Assembly (NCBI GenBank): GCA_036401335.1
Contig: DASWVC010000361.1
Location: 1-38,159, forward strand
Source: DASWVC01 sp036401335
Lineage (GTDB): Bacteria; Verrucomicrobiota; Verrucomicrobiia; Chthoniobacterales; JAFAMB01
Reading direction: 5' to 3'
DNA length: 38,159 nucleotides
Shown here piece after piece: positions 8,563 to 16,842 of the stretch (position 1 is its first letter; every line of letters starts with the position of its first letter). The translations under genes were made by a program, and so were the position numbers. The notes beneath the pieces are model-generated. The model did not search any database, was not told the DNA's origin, and worked only from the letters and a program-made list of their open reading frames with translations.

Positions 8563-8808
8563 TTAATCACGGGCGCCAGCTGGACCGTCGATGGCGGCAC
8601 CAAGGCCTAGGATGCCATTCCGCCATAAGCCCTCGACGCACGTTGAATGGAATTGGTGATGGTGTCCGATCCAGTAGGTGCCTGGAACGATGAAGCACAA
8701 CACGTAAATCGACGGGTGGCCCCTCCATTCGACAACTTGACGCCATGCCTCCGCATCGGTAGTGCCGGCAGCTACCGGCAGTTTCAAGTCCAAGACAAAA
8801 AGCGTCAT
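8563..8808 (-). pseudogene. Remnant of a DUF1211/TMEM175 potassium-channel family gene
   Basis: The reading frame from the ATG at 8808 begins MTLFVLDLKLPVAAG and continues through AWRQVVEWRGHPSIYVLCFIV to YWIGHHHQFH. This matches the first two membrane helices of DUF1211 (prokaryotic TMEM175) proteins, where a TLLVLDLKVP stretch is followed by a WxxHHxxF-type motif. The usual opening FSDGVxAIAIT helix is missing, and after HHHQFH the sequence turns into unrelated residues, so at most about 60 of the usual 190-210 residues remain. It begins 20 bases after the stop of the aldo/keto reductase. Too short to form a channel; I treat it as a gene remnant. Confidence 0.6.
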
Positions 8809-8827
8809 GGCCGCCCGAAAAAGGGGC

Positions 8828-9853
8828 TTAGTCTTCCTGGTCGGTACGGAAACGTTCCCAGGCCGCCGCGTTCGAGATTTGGTCGAGGTCGGCCTCTGAC
8901 AGCCGCAACTCCACGGCGCCCATCGAATCCGTCAGTTGTCGGACGCTGTTCGCCCCGATGATGGGTGCGCTGACAAACGGTTGTGCCAACTGCCAGGCCA
9001 GCGCCACGCGAGCCGGCGTTGAGCCCAGACGTTGCGCAACGTCAATGAGCGTTTCAACGATCTGGTAATTTTGATCGGTCATCCGGCGCGAATTGTCCTG
9101 GGTGCGAACGCTCTCCGGCAGGGGTTGGTCGCGTCGGTATTTGCCGGTCAGAAAGCCGCCCGCCAACGGGCTATAGGGAAGTACCCCAATGCCGTACGTC
9201 AGGCAAACCGGAGCAAGTTCACGCTCAAAAGCGGCGCGCACCGGGGAGACCAAACTGTATTCAGGCTGGATGGCCACAAACGCTTCAAATCCGTGTTTGT
9301 CGGAAGCCCAGAGCGCCTGCATCAAGCGCCAGGCACTGAAATTTGAACAGCCCAGGTAGCGGACGTGACCTTTGCGAACCAGATCGGTGAACGCCGAAAG
9401 CGTTTCCTCAATCGGCGTGAGCGGATCGATAAAGTGGGCTTGGTAAAGGTCGATGTGATCGACCTGAAGGCGCCGCAGGCTGTCCTCGCACGCCCTGAGA
9501 ATCCAACGGCGCGAAAGGCCTTCTCGCTGCAATGGGTGCTTGCGACCTTCCGAGAAGCCTTGTCCCATGCCGGCCCGGACTTTGGTGGCGATGAGCACCC
9601 GATCGCGGTTTCCGGTCTGTTTGAGCCAGCGGCCGATAATCTCCTCGGACACGCCCCCCGCGTTGTTCGGCGCCCAGGCACTGTAACAGTCGGCGGTATC
9701 GATGAGGTTTCCACCTAACTCCGCGTAAGCGTTCAGGACCTGATGGGAAGCCGCTTCGTCCGCGCTCCAGCCAAATTGCATCGTGCCCAGCGCCAGGGGG
9801 AAAACCACCAAGCCGCTCTTGCCAACCCTTTTGTACTCTCCGGTTGCTTGCAT
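8828..9853 (-). CDS. Aldo/keto reductase
   Basis: NADPH-dependent oxidoreductase with a TIM-barrel fold, 341 residues, reducing aldehydes or ketones in the cytoplasm. The catalytic tetrad is complete: Asp52 and Tyr57 (NLIDTADCYSAW), Lys91 (IATKVRAG) and His140 (YQAHFID). Nucleotide-binding elements near the end include PIIGANSVRQL. PYSPLAGGFLTGKY is typical of the YghZ/Tas-like and potassium-channel-beta-like branch (AKR superfamily). ATG start at 9853 with no close Shine-Dalgarno. It reads toward the TMEM175 remnant and LysR gene and could be transcribed with them. Substrate unknown. Confidence 0.93.
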   Translation of the reverse strand: MQATGEYKRVGKSGLVVFPLALGTMQFGWSADEAASHQVLNAYAELGGNLIDTADCYSAWAPNNAGGVSEEIIGRWLKQTGNRDRVLIATKVRAGMGQGFSEGRKHPLQREGLSRRWILRACEDSLRRLQVDHIDLYQAHFIDPLTPIEETLSAFTDLVRKGHVRYLGCSNFSAWRLMQALWASDKHGFEAFVAIQPEYSLVSPVRAAFERELAPVCLTYGIGVLPYSPLAGGFLTGKYRRDQPLPESVRTQDNSRRMTDQNYQIVETLIDVAQRLGSTPARVALAWQLAQPFVSAPIIGANSVRQLTDSMGAVELRLSEADLDQISNAAAWERFRTDQED

Positions 9854-10021
9854 TTGTTTTCACACTCGGACCTCACGCGCGGTCGAAGTCAAGCGCGGGC
9901 GCGCAACCCGATCCACCGGACCGGGTTAACCGTATGCCATCGGACCCGCCATCGCAGATGGGGATCAATCGATTGCCTGTCACTTTCTCGAGAAGGCCGT
10001 CGCAACCGTTGGCAGAGTCAA

Positions 10022-10057
10022 TGGTGACGCCGTTTAATCATGGCTAGAATAGTAGCC
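10022..10057 (+). promoter_or_regulatory. Possible promoter with overlapping inverted repeat
   Basis: A TGGTGA box (10022-10027) and a TAGAAT box (10045-10050) are 17 bases apart, a weak sigma-70-like pair just before the small ORF at 10073. The -10-like box lies inside an inverted repeat GGCTA-GAATAG-TAGCC (10042-10057), which could be an operator. Confidence 0.25.
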
Positions 10058-10072
10058 TATTAGGGTATCTTA

Positions 10073-10270
10073 ATGCCCCATCTGGTGTACATTGAGGTCG
10101 CCGTGTATAAACCCTACCTTAGAAAAGGTGCGCCCGAGGCCCTGAAAGACGAACTTGCTGCCCTCGAATTGTCGCTTCACTGGGTTTTAGAACCAAAAGC
10201 CCGTTCCAAGGTTCTCTGCCGGATGCACGCCGTTACTCAAGCCCTGCAAAAACGCGTAAGCACGCCGTGA
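10073..10270 (+). CDS. Small hypothetical protein
   Basis: A 65-residue ORF with an ATG start, read as MPHLVYIEVAVYKPYLRKGA followed by an amphipathic helical stretch (PEALKDELAALELSLHWVLE) and a basic C-terminus. It has no signal peptide, membrane segment or motif that I recognise. It is supported only by a plausible composition and a weak promoter-like sequence before it. The 369 bases after it (10271-10639) hold no other supported gene; a CCGGGG/CCCCGG stem lies at 10421-10445. It may be spurious. Confidence 0.35.
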   Translation: MPHLVYIEVAVYKPYLRKGAPEALKDELAALELSLHWVLEPKARSKVLCRMHAVTQALQKRVSTP

Positions 10271-10639
10271 TCGCCAGTGGTGGTGAAGGTGAAAAGGGCG
10301 TACACCGGGTTTTTAAGGAGGACGAAGCATAGGCCGGAAAAAACCACTCTGTGGAAATCAACCGGCAGGGAGCCGTTGAAGCGGCCATGGCGGTTCACTT
10401 TTCTGGCTGCAACAATCGAACCGGGGTCAAAAAAACCGGCCCCGGCGGTCGAAATTCTCCTTCAGCCTTTCGAGCGCTGAGATGTTACGCAGCGCCGCCT
10501 TTCAACCGGACGTCTCGGACCGAACCGCGCCATTGTTGTCACGCTCCCTCGAAGCCAAGTCCGGACCCAACACCTGGTGATCGTTAACCCACCTCAGCCC
10601 TGCGCCGGTCTGACCCCGGCGTTCTTTGGTCTCATTCCC

Positions 10640-10918
10640 ATGCAAGAAACCGCGAAAAAACTGACCTGGAAAGTAAACACCCGGGGCCAATACGTGGCCA
10701 TTGCCCTTGACCGAGATTTCGTCATCGAGCGCTTGAAATCCGGGTACTGGAGCTTCGCCTATTATCCCCACGGCGGCGCGCATCGCCTGGGTGGCCGACA
10801 GTCGGCTTGCCTGGCCGAGGCCAAAGAGTCGGCCCAAACGGTGGTTCGTGCGTGTGGGCGTGCGGCGCGGGAAGCGAAATCCAGGGCGCAACGAATCGTC
10901 GATTTCGGCATGGATTAG
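10640..10918 (+). CDS. Small hypothetical protein
   Basis: A 92-residue reading frame from the ATG at 10640 (MQETAKKLTWKVNTRGQYV); a GTG at 10577 would give 113 residues but the added part looks non-coding. The first half is beta-like (WKVNTRGQYVAIALDRDFVI, GYWSFAYYPHGG); the second is a charged Ala-rich helix (ACLAEAKESAQTVVRACGRA) ending FGMD. The pattern suggests a small soluble alpha/beta protein. I do not recognise the family and infer no function. It lies 182 bases before the hybrid histidine kinase on the same strand. A longer leftward ORF on the opposite strand looks like a shadow. Confidence 0.5.
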   Translation: MQETAKKLTWKVNTRGQYVAIALDRDFVIERLKSGYWSFAYYPHGGAHRLGGRQSACLAEAKESAQTVVRACGRAAREAKSRAQRIVDFGMD

Positions 10919-11100
10919 CCGCCAGGGAACGATCCTCTGGGCCACTGCTCTACGCGGTTTTCTGATCGTGCGAAGTTGGAAAACCGTCTTCATGCCGCCA
11001 GGCTTCTGGTCCGGCATTTCTTCTATTTTGAAAGGTTCACGGGGCTGGCCGGGCCAGCGCATCCACTCTGGGATTGAAGCGGCGCAGGGAGTGTATTTGA

Positions 11101-13464
11101 ATGGGGAAACACCGCGGACCAACAACCTGCGATGGAGGGATGAAAGTACAGTCCGATCACTGCCCATGGGCCGAGAGCCTGCCACACATTGTGTGGAGGG
11201 CGCGGCCCGACGGCTTCGTCGAGTACGTCAACGCGCGCGGCGCGGCATACGCGGGCGTCCCGGCTGAAGGGATCCAGGGTTGGGGTTGGCGCACGTTGAT
11301 TCACCCAGAGGATGTCGGGCGGGCTCAAGCCGCCTGGGATCAGGCCGCCCGAAGCGGGACTCCTTACGAAACCGAGTACCGCCTGCGAAGGACGGACGGG
11401 GCTTACCGCTGGCAATTGGTTCGTGCCCTGCCGGATGGTTCCCTGCAGCGGTGGACCGGCACCTGCACTGACATTGACGATCAGGCGCGGGCCGCGCAGG
11501 ACCGTGAACGGCTTTTGGCCCGGGAACGCCAGGCGCGCGTGGCCGGGGTGGCAGCCCAGCAGGCCCGTCATCATGCGCGCTTGCAGCTGGCCATCCAGGC
11601 CGCTGGCGTCGGGCTTTGGGATTGGGACCTGCGGACTGGTGCGCTTTATTTCTCGCCGGAGTACAAACGGCAGTTGGGTTGCGGCGAGGAAGAGCTAAAA
11701 GAGGCTTGCGACGAATGGGAACGCCGCTTGCACCCTGATGACCGTGAGCGGATAACACAGCGGTTGGAAGCTTATCTGGCCAAGCCGTGGCCGGACTACG
11801 AAGCGGAATACCGGCTGCGCCACCAGGACGGCAGCTACCGGTGGATGCTGACGCGGGCGGAGTTGGTGTACGACGCGCAGGGCACACCCTGCCACATGCT
11901 CGGCTGTCACCTCGACATAACGGAACGCAAACAGGCCGAGGAAGCGCAGCGCGAAAGTGAAGCACGGTTCCGGCAGCTCGCGGACAACATCGATGAAGTC
12001 TTCTGGCTCGCCGATGCCCGCCTTCAATCCATTCTTTACGTGAGCCCCGCTTACGAAAGGATCCGGGGCCGAACCTGCGAGAGTTTACGCAAAGACCCCC
12101 GGTCGTTTTTCGAGGCCATCCACCCGGATGACCGGGCACGGGCGATCGAGACCTTCTGGGTGCTCCTGGACGCACCTACCGAACTCGAGTACCGGATCGT
12201 TCGCCCGGATGGCGTCGTGCGCTGGATTCGCAATCGGGCCTTTCCGGTCCGCGACGCTGCGGGCCATGTGATCCGCATTGCGGGTCTTGCTGAAGACATG
12301 ACCGAGCGTCGCCACCTGGAGATGCAGTTGCGCCAAGCGCAAAAAATGGAGGCCATCGGCCAACTTGCCGGCGGGGTGGCTCACGATTTCAACAACCTGC
12401 TCGCGGTCATTTCCGGCCACAGCGAGCTGCTGGCCGCCGGGTCGCCCGCGGATGACCAATGGCACGACTCCGTGGCCGAGATCCGCCGGGCGAGTCAGCT
12501 TGCCGCCAGCTCTACGCGGCAATTGTTGGCTTTCAGCCGGCGTCAGATTCTGGAACCCAAGCTATTGGATCTGAATGCGGTCGTGTCCGACGCCGGGAAA
12601 ATGTTGCGGCGGCTCATCGGCGAGGATGTCCGGCTGAGCACGAATCTGCAGCCTCGCCTTAAACCGGTGCGGGCGGATCGGGGGCAGCTCGATCAAATGA
12701 TTTTGAACTTGGCCCTTAATGCCCGGGACGCCATGCCGGCGGGCGGGACCCTCACGCTCGAAACCGGAGAGATCGACTGGGACCCTGCTTGCACCGAGAC
12801 CCCTCTTGGGGTCCGGCCGGCTCACTACGTGCGCCTGACGGTCACCGACAGCGGCCATGGAATGACCCCGGAGGTGCAGGCGCGCGTTTTCGAGCCCTTT
12901 TTTACCACCAAAGCTGAAGGCAGAGGCACGGGATTGGGGCTGTCGGTGGTGCACGGCATCGTCCAACAAAGCGGGGGCCACGTCAGCGTGTGCAGCAGAC
13001 CGGGCGCGGGAACCACGTTTCACATTGATTTGCCGGCGGTACCAGGAACTGCGGAGAGCCCGGTGCCAAACGCCCCTTCCAACCTGCCTGGCGGCCATGA
13101 AACCGTTCTGCTGGTGGAAGATGAGGCCGCGGTTCGCAACGTCACTACCCGGATGCTGGAATGCCTCGGGTACCGGGTGCTCGAGGCTGCCAACGGTGAG
13201 GAGGCGGTGCCGCTTTTTGAGGCCCGCCGGGCGGACATTAACCTTTTGATGACCGACGTGGTCATGCCGGGACTGGGTGGCCGCGGGCTGGCCGAGGCCC
13301 TTTGGGCCCGGGACGCAGGCCTCAAGGTGCTATTCCACAGCGGTTACACCGACGACACAGTGGTTCGCGGAGGCATTTTGGCCGCCGAGGTCGCTTTCCT
13401 GCAAAAGCCTTTCACGCTCGAGGCACTGGCCCGAAAGGTCCGCGACGTACTGGATCGCCGGTAG
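11101..13464 (+). CDS. Hybrid sensor histidine kinase with three PAS domains and a receiver
   Basis: Soluble 787-residue hybrid kinase with no membrane segment. Three PAS/PAC units can be seen: about 22-128 (HPEDVGRA, then TGTCTDIDDQ), 158-275 (HPDDRERI, GCHLDITERK) and 288-403 (HPDDRARA, AGLAEDMTER). The kinase core follows: His428 in GGVAHDFNNLLAVI, N-box NLALNARDAM (536-545), G1 TDSGHGM (582-588), phospho-loop FEPFFTTK and G2 GTGLGLS (609-615). A C-terminal receiver (about 668-785) has acidic residues in VEDEAAV, phospho-acceptor Asp719 (MTDVVMPG) and Lys769 (LQKPFT). The HDFNNLL box is that of the PAS hybrid kinases common in soil bacteria. ATG at 11101, with AGGGAG upstream; a second ATG at 11140 is possible. 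PAS ligands unknown. Confidence 0.95.
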   Translation: MGKHRGPTTCDGGMKVQSDHCPWAESLPHIVWRARPDGFVEYVNARGAAYAGVPAEGIQGWGWRTLIHPEDVGRAQAAWDQAARSGTPYETEYRLRRTDGAYRWQLVRALPDGSLQRWTGTCTDIDDQARAAQDRERLLARERQARVAGVAAQQARHHARLQLAIQAAGVGLWDWDLRTGALYFSPEYKRQLGCGEEELKEACDEWERRLHPDDRERITQRLEAYLAKPWPDYEAEYRLRHQDGSYRWMLTRAELVYDAQGTPCHMLGCHLDITERKQAEEAQRESEARFRQLADNIDEVFWLADARLQSILYVSPAYERIRGRTCESLRKDPRSFFEAIHPDDRARAIETFWVLLDAPTELEYRIVRPDGVVRWIRNRAFPVRDAAGHVIRIAGLAEDMTERRHLEMQLRQAQKMEAIGQLAGGVAHDFNNLLAVISGHSELLAAGSPADDQWHDSVAEIRRASQLAASSTRQLLAFSRRQILEPKLLDLNAVVSDAGKMLRRLIGEDVRLSTNLQPRLKPVRADRGQLDQMILNLALNARDAMPAGGTLTLETGEIDWDPACTETPLGVRPAHYVRLTVTDSGHGMTPEVQARVFEPFFTTKAEGRGTGLGLSVVHGIVQQSGGHVSVCSRPGAGTTFHIDLPAVPGTAESPVPNAPSNLPGGHETVLLVEDEAAVRNVTTRMLECLGYRVLEAANGEEAVPLFEARRADINLLMTDVVMPGLGGRGLAEALWARDAGLKVLFHSGYTDDTVVRGGILAAEVAFLQKPFTLEALARKVRDVLDRR

Positions 13465-13742
13465 GCGTTCCGGGGTCGATCCGCCGCCGCAAAGGCGGGT
13501 ACTGATCGAGATCCAAAACCAGAACCTGCTCCCCCCACGAAGATCGAGGGGCAAATCTCTCCGCGAAATCCCGGCCTGGTAAGGGAGAGAAGTAAGGATG
13601 CCCTGGGGAGAAAGCATGTCAGGTCCTGGTAAGCGTTTTGTTGCCACAGAATTCCTGACCCTTGGGACTGCGTAAATCACGGGATTTGTCCATTATCGCA
13701 AATGCCGAAAATCCTTTTCGAAACGAGGCCGGGCGATGGGAG
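13465..13742. other. Gene-poor stretch after the hybrid kinase
   Basis: Together with 13797-14093 this makes about 630 bases between two convergent genes. Rightward frames starting at 13662 and 13736 stay open into the AI-2E gene on the other strand, but they are Arg/Pro/Ser-rich with no motif and I reject them. A short CCGCC/GGCGG stem follows the kinase stop near 13480-13497. Nothing else is recognised apart from the terminator at 13743. Confidence 0.4.
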
Positions 13743-13796
13743 AAAAAAGGCCCGGTAGGGTCGCGTGTCCCGATGCGACCTCCTCAAGGGCCCTTT
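13743..13796 (-). terminator. Long nested stem-loop with T-run on the minus strand
   Basis: The outer stem pairs AAAGGCCC (13746-13753) with GGGCCCTTT (13788-13796), with one bulged base. The inner stem pairs GGTCGC (13759-13764) with GCGACC (13775-13780) around a 10-base loop. On the minus strand the outer stem is followed by six T residues (bases 13748-13743), as in a factor-independent terminator. It lies about 300 bases after the stop of the AI-2E-family gene and could end that transcript. Confidence 0.5.
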
Positions 13797-14093
13797 CGGT
13801 CTACACTTTCCAGGGAGAGGAGCGTTTCGGCACGGCCCGGCCAGGGGCGTTTGCGGCGCTTGGAGATCCCGGTCCGGCGTACGTTAACGCCTATGGGCCC
13901 ACCGACCTATCCTATCGGAAGCCGCGTGGGGGAACCGCGACTCCACCAACCCAGCCGGGGCACATTTCGGAACAGACTTTCGAGAAACGGGACATCTCCC
14001 GGTGCCGCAACGAATCGGGCCTACGTGGCATTTCCGAGACGCACGGCATTTCGAGAAAGAATTCTGGCGCGGGTTATAGATCAAACACACCCT

Positions 14094-16103
14094 TCAACCG
14101 GCCGCACGGACGGTTCGCTCACCGGTTTCAGCGTTACCCGTGGCCGCACTGCGCGCCGCATCCAGGCAGGCCTCGACGGCCTCGCGCAAGGAACTCGTGT
14201 AGTAATCCGCACCCAGCGCCGTCCGCAGCCGCACATCGCTCAGCATCGCGCCCTCGTTGGGCCAAAGCCCCACGAGCACTGCCACATTCGGCAGCCGCCG
14301 CCGGAGCCGCCGCACCAGGTACTCAAGGTTCGCAGGCGTCCCGTCAAGTTGCAGGTAGGAAATGCAGATCATGGCAGCTCCGGTGAGGTCTGCCGTGGGC
14401 AGCCGTCCCGGCAAGGTGACTTCGTGCGGTATGATTCGCGTCCCTAACCCGTGCTTGCGGACCAGTTGTTCGAGCATGGACGAAGCCGCCTCGTCCAGCG
14501 CACCGCTTCCGGCAATGCACAAGACGGGCGCACTCGACTGCCACGAGGGTGGCAGGTCGGCGCGGTCGGGCTTTTCACCTGCAGGGGCGGCAGACATCGG
14601 CAATGCCTGCTCCGCATGGCTGGGCAGGTCGACGGCCGCAACGGGCGCCTTCTTCTCTTCCTCCGCAGCGCGTGGGTCGGCGTCCGGGTATTCATCCAGC
14701 TTCTCGACCAGGCGTTTGATTGTCGACTTGATGCGCTCAAGCTGGTCTGGTCCGAGTCGTCCGCGCTGCGCATCAGCTGCCGCCAGTTGCAATCCTTTAA
14801 GCGCCACCTCGTCGTAGTAAGACGACAGTGAGCGCTCTTTCAGGAGCAGCTCCGCCTGGGCCTGCGCCTCGTCCGGGTTATCGGCCAACAAGCGTTGATA
14901 AAAACTTTCAACGGGCGTTAAGGGCGGCCGGTCACCCAGCAAGACGTCGAGAAACTCCAGCCGCCTGACATGCCGGCCCAGCACCACCAGCAGAAGGGTG
15001 AGAGGCGTCGAAATGATCAGCCCTACGGGCCCCCACAACCACCCCCAGAAGATGGCCGCCACGATAACTGCAAACGGGGACAGGCCGGTGGAGTGCCCGT
15101 AGAGCAGCGGCTCCAACACTTGGCCGATGACCGGTTCGACGACAAAGTAAAGTCCCGCCGTCCACATCAGCTTCGTCCAGCCCGGATCGACCGCAGCCGC
15201 CAGAGCCAGGGGAAAAACCGCTGAAAGGAGGGATCCCACATAAGGGACAAAGCGCATGAGCGCACCCAGAACACCCCAAAGGACGGGCAAAGGAATGCCG
15301 ATGATGGATAAGCCGACCGCGATGATGACGCCGAAGCCGACGTTGATCGCGCACTGGGTTAGAAAGTAGCGGCTAAGGCGACTGGCCGCGTCGTCCAACG
15401 CCAGCGTGGTGCGGTGCAAATCACCCGACCCGGTAAGGCGGATGAAGCGGTCGCGCAAGTCTTCACCCTGGAGGAGGGCAAACACCGCGACGATAAACAC
15501 CAGCGCCGTGGTGGAAAGCGGACCGGACAGTGGCGACAAAATGCGCTGCGTCAACTCCCAAGGTGAAGGGTCCGGGCTGTGCACTTCCACCGGCATAGGC
15601 TTCGGGTCCCGAGCGGTCGGCGCTTCAGCGGCGGGGTTGCCGGGAGCAGTCGGTGCCTGGCCCTGGGACTCACGTTCGACCTGCCTGCCGATGCCTCGCA
15701 GAATCCGGTTGGCGCGGTCCAGGGTCAATCCCCGAAGCGTCTCCACCTTTTTCTCGATCGTGCTCGCGTACCTCGGCACTTGCTGCGCGAGATCGGCGAT
15801 CTGCACACCGATCAGGCTGCTGAGCCCCAGCGCGATGGCCAACGCCAGGGTAACGGCGAGAAGTACCGGGGCGGTGCGACCGATCGGCAGGCGCCGGAGC
15901 AAACTCACCAGCGGCGACAGGACGAACGATAGCAGGATTGCCAGCGTGACCGGCACCAATACCTCGCGGGCCAGGAACAGCGCCGCGATGATGATGAGTC
16001 CCGCCAGCAGGCTGAACAAGGCTGTCGCAGGAGGTGCCTGGACGGGCGGCACGGAAGCGGGATCGGCTTCTGGGGCCGGGGAAGCCTTCAATGGTTGCGG
16101 CAT
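14094..16103 (-). CDS. AI-2E family transporter with C-terminal alpha/beta extension
   Basis: Polytopic membrane protein of 669 residues, about twice the usual 350-380 for this family. Residues 28-105 hold the first helices (LLAGLIIIAALFLAREVLVPVTLAILLSF broken by charged turns), 105-195 a soluble insert with a Pro/Ala-rich part, and 197-375 the remaining helices, with PVLWGVLGALMRFVPYVGSLL and a VEPVIGQVLEPLLYG segment typical of AI-2E exporters (YdiK/PerM-like). Residues 395-475 are helical and charged. Residues 525-650 form an extra alpha/beta unit (PVLCIAGSGALDEAA, AAMICISYLQLD, VAVLVGLWPNEG, GADYYTSSLREAV) with a layout like cobalamin-binding or flavodoxin-like Rossmann domains, but without the DxHxxG cobalamin motif. 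The substrate is unknown; the family name does not prove autoinducer transport. Confidence 0.88.
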   Translation of the reverse strand: MPQPLKASPAPEADPASVPPVQAPPATALFSLLAGLIIIAALFLAREVLVPVTLAILLSFVLSPLVSLLRRLPIGRTAPVLLAVTLALAIALGLSSLIGVQIADLAQQVPRYASTIEKKVETLRGLTLDRANRILRGIGRQVERESQGQAPTAPGNPAAEAPTARDPKPMPVEVHSPDPSPWELTQRILSPLSGPLSTTALVFIVAVFALLQGEDLRDRFIRLTGSGDLHRTTLALDDAASRLSRYFLTQCAINVGFGVIIAVGLSIIGIPLPVLWGVLGALMRFVPYVGSLLSAVFPLALAAAVDPGWTKLMWTAGLYFVVEPVIGQVLEPLLYGHSTGLSPFAVIVAAIFWGWLWGPVGLIISTPLTLLLVVLGRHVRRLEFLDVLLGDRPPLTPVESFYQRLLADNPDEAQAQAELLLKERSLSSYYDEVALKGLQLAAADAQRGRLGPDQLERIKSTIKRLVEKLDEYPDADPRAAEEEKKAPVAAVDLPSHAEQALPMSAAPAGEKPDRADLPPSWQSSAPVLCIAGSGALDEAASSMLEQLVRKHGLGTRIIPHEVTLPGRLPTADLTGAAMICISYLQLDGTPANLEYLVRRLRRRLPNVAVLVGLWPNEGAMLSDVRLRTALGADYYTSSLREAVEACLDAARSAATGNAETGERTVRAAG

Positions 16104-16137
16104 GCTGGTGCGCTCGCGCTAGAAAAAGCCCGCTGCT

Positions 16138-16782
16138 TTACGCCCCTCCCGATGACGCTCCGCCTTGCCCCTCAATGCTCACCCGTTCTCGTCCATGACG
16201 CAGCGTGGTGGCCATCCAAACAAGTTCGTCCAGGAATTTCTCGGTGCGCTTGATGTACGCGTTGTCAAGCAAGCTGCCGGCCGGATCAAACGCCTCTTGC
16301 ACGTTGGAAAAATTTATGTCCCAGAAGATTGTCACCAGGCCCAGTTCACGCAAAACGGGCAAAAGTCCCTGGATCATGCGGGCTCCGCCGAATGGCCCAG
16401 CCGACACCCCGCATATGCCGACCGCCTTATGAATGTATTCTTTAAGGTTTGTGTCGAGCACATGCTTGAGAATGCCAGGGTAGCCATGGTTGTATTCGGG
16501 CGCAACAATCACCAGCGCGTCGGCCCGCCCAATGGTCGCGGAAAAGGCCGGATCTTTGATCGCCTCGCCCTCGTCATCGGTCGGAAAGGGCAGTTGACGG
16601 ACATCGATCAGGCTTGTCCTTAATTCGGGACGTTGAGCAATTTGGGTTTGGACAAACCGGGCTACGTGTTCGCTTTCACGCCCTTGCCGGGGCGTGCCGA
16701 GCAACACGGGAATAAAGAGGTCACGATCCATGCCAGACCGAGCCTGCGATTTTGGCGGTTGGCCTGCAAGGATTAGATTCAT
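16138..16782 (-). CDS. NAD(P)H-dependent FMN reductase family protein
   Basis: Flavodoxin-fold protein of 214 residues related to NADPH-dependent FMN/azo/chromate reductases. The FMN phosphate loop is LLGTPRQGRESEHVA near residues 28-42, and the APEYNHGYPGILKHVLD segment (about 94-110) is the family hallmark beside the flavin. VCGVSAGPFGG-like glycine turns follow. The ATG at 16782 is preceded by AGGA at good spacing; an internal ATG at 16731 (MDRDLFIPVLLG) would give a more compact start. It reads leftward 34 bases from the AI-2E gene and lies 60 bases after the MOSC-reductase fusion, so the three may form one transcript. It could supply reduced flavin to flavin-dependent enzymes such as SsuD (inference only). 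Confidence 0.9.
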   Translation of the reverse strand: MNLILAGQPPKSQARSGMDRDLFIPVLLGTPRQGRESEHVARFVQTQIAQRPELRTSLIDVRQLPFPTDDEGEAIKDPAFSATIGRADALVIVAPEYNHGYPGILKHVLDTNLKEYIHKAVGICGVSAGPFGGARMIQGLLPVLRELGLVTIFWDINFSNVQEAFDPAGSLLDNAYIKRTEKFLDELVWMATTLRHGRERVSIEGQGGASSGGA

Positions 16783-16842
16783 TCAATTCCTGGGCAGTTG
16801 GCCCTGCGACCGGTCTGTCCCGAGTCATCGACAGCGCAACAA

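Noticed and set aside
10502..11185. Leftward 227-codon ORF opposite the small genes
   Set aside because: It overlaps two rightward candidates, has Arg/Pro-rich composition and no motif, and ends across the start of the hybrid kinase.
11228..12175. Leftward 315-codon ORF opposite the hybrid kinase
   Set aside because: Shadow of a strong PAS/kinase reading frame, a common result of high GC content.
13662..14447. Rightward ORFs at 13662-14447 and 13736-14386
   Set aside because: They overlap the AI-2E gene antisense and have biased composition with no motif.
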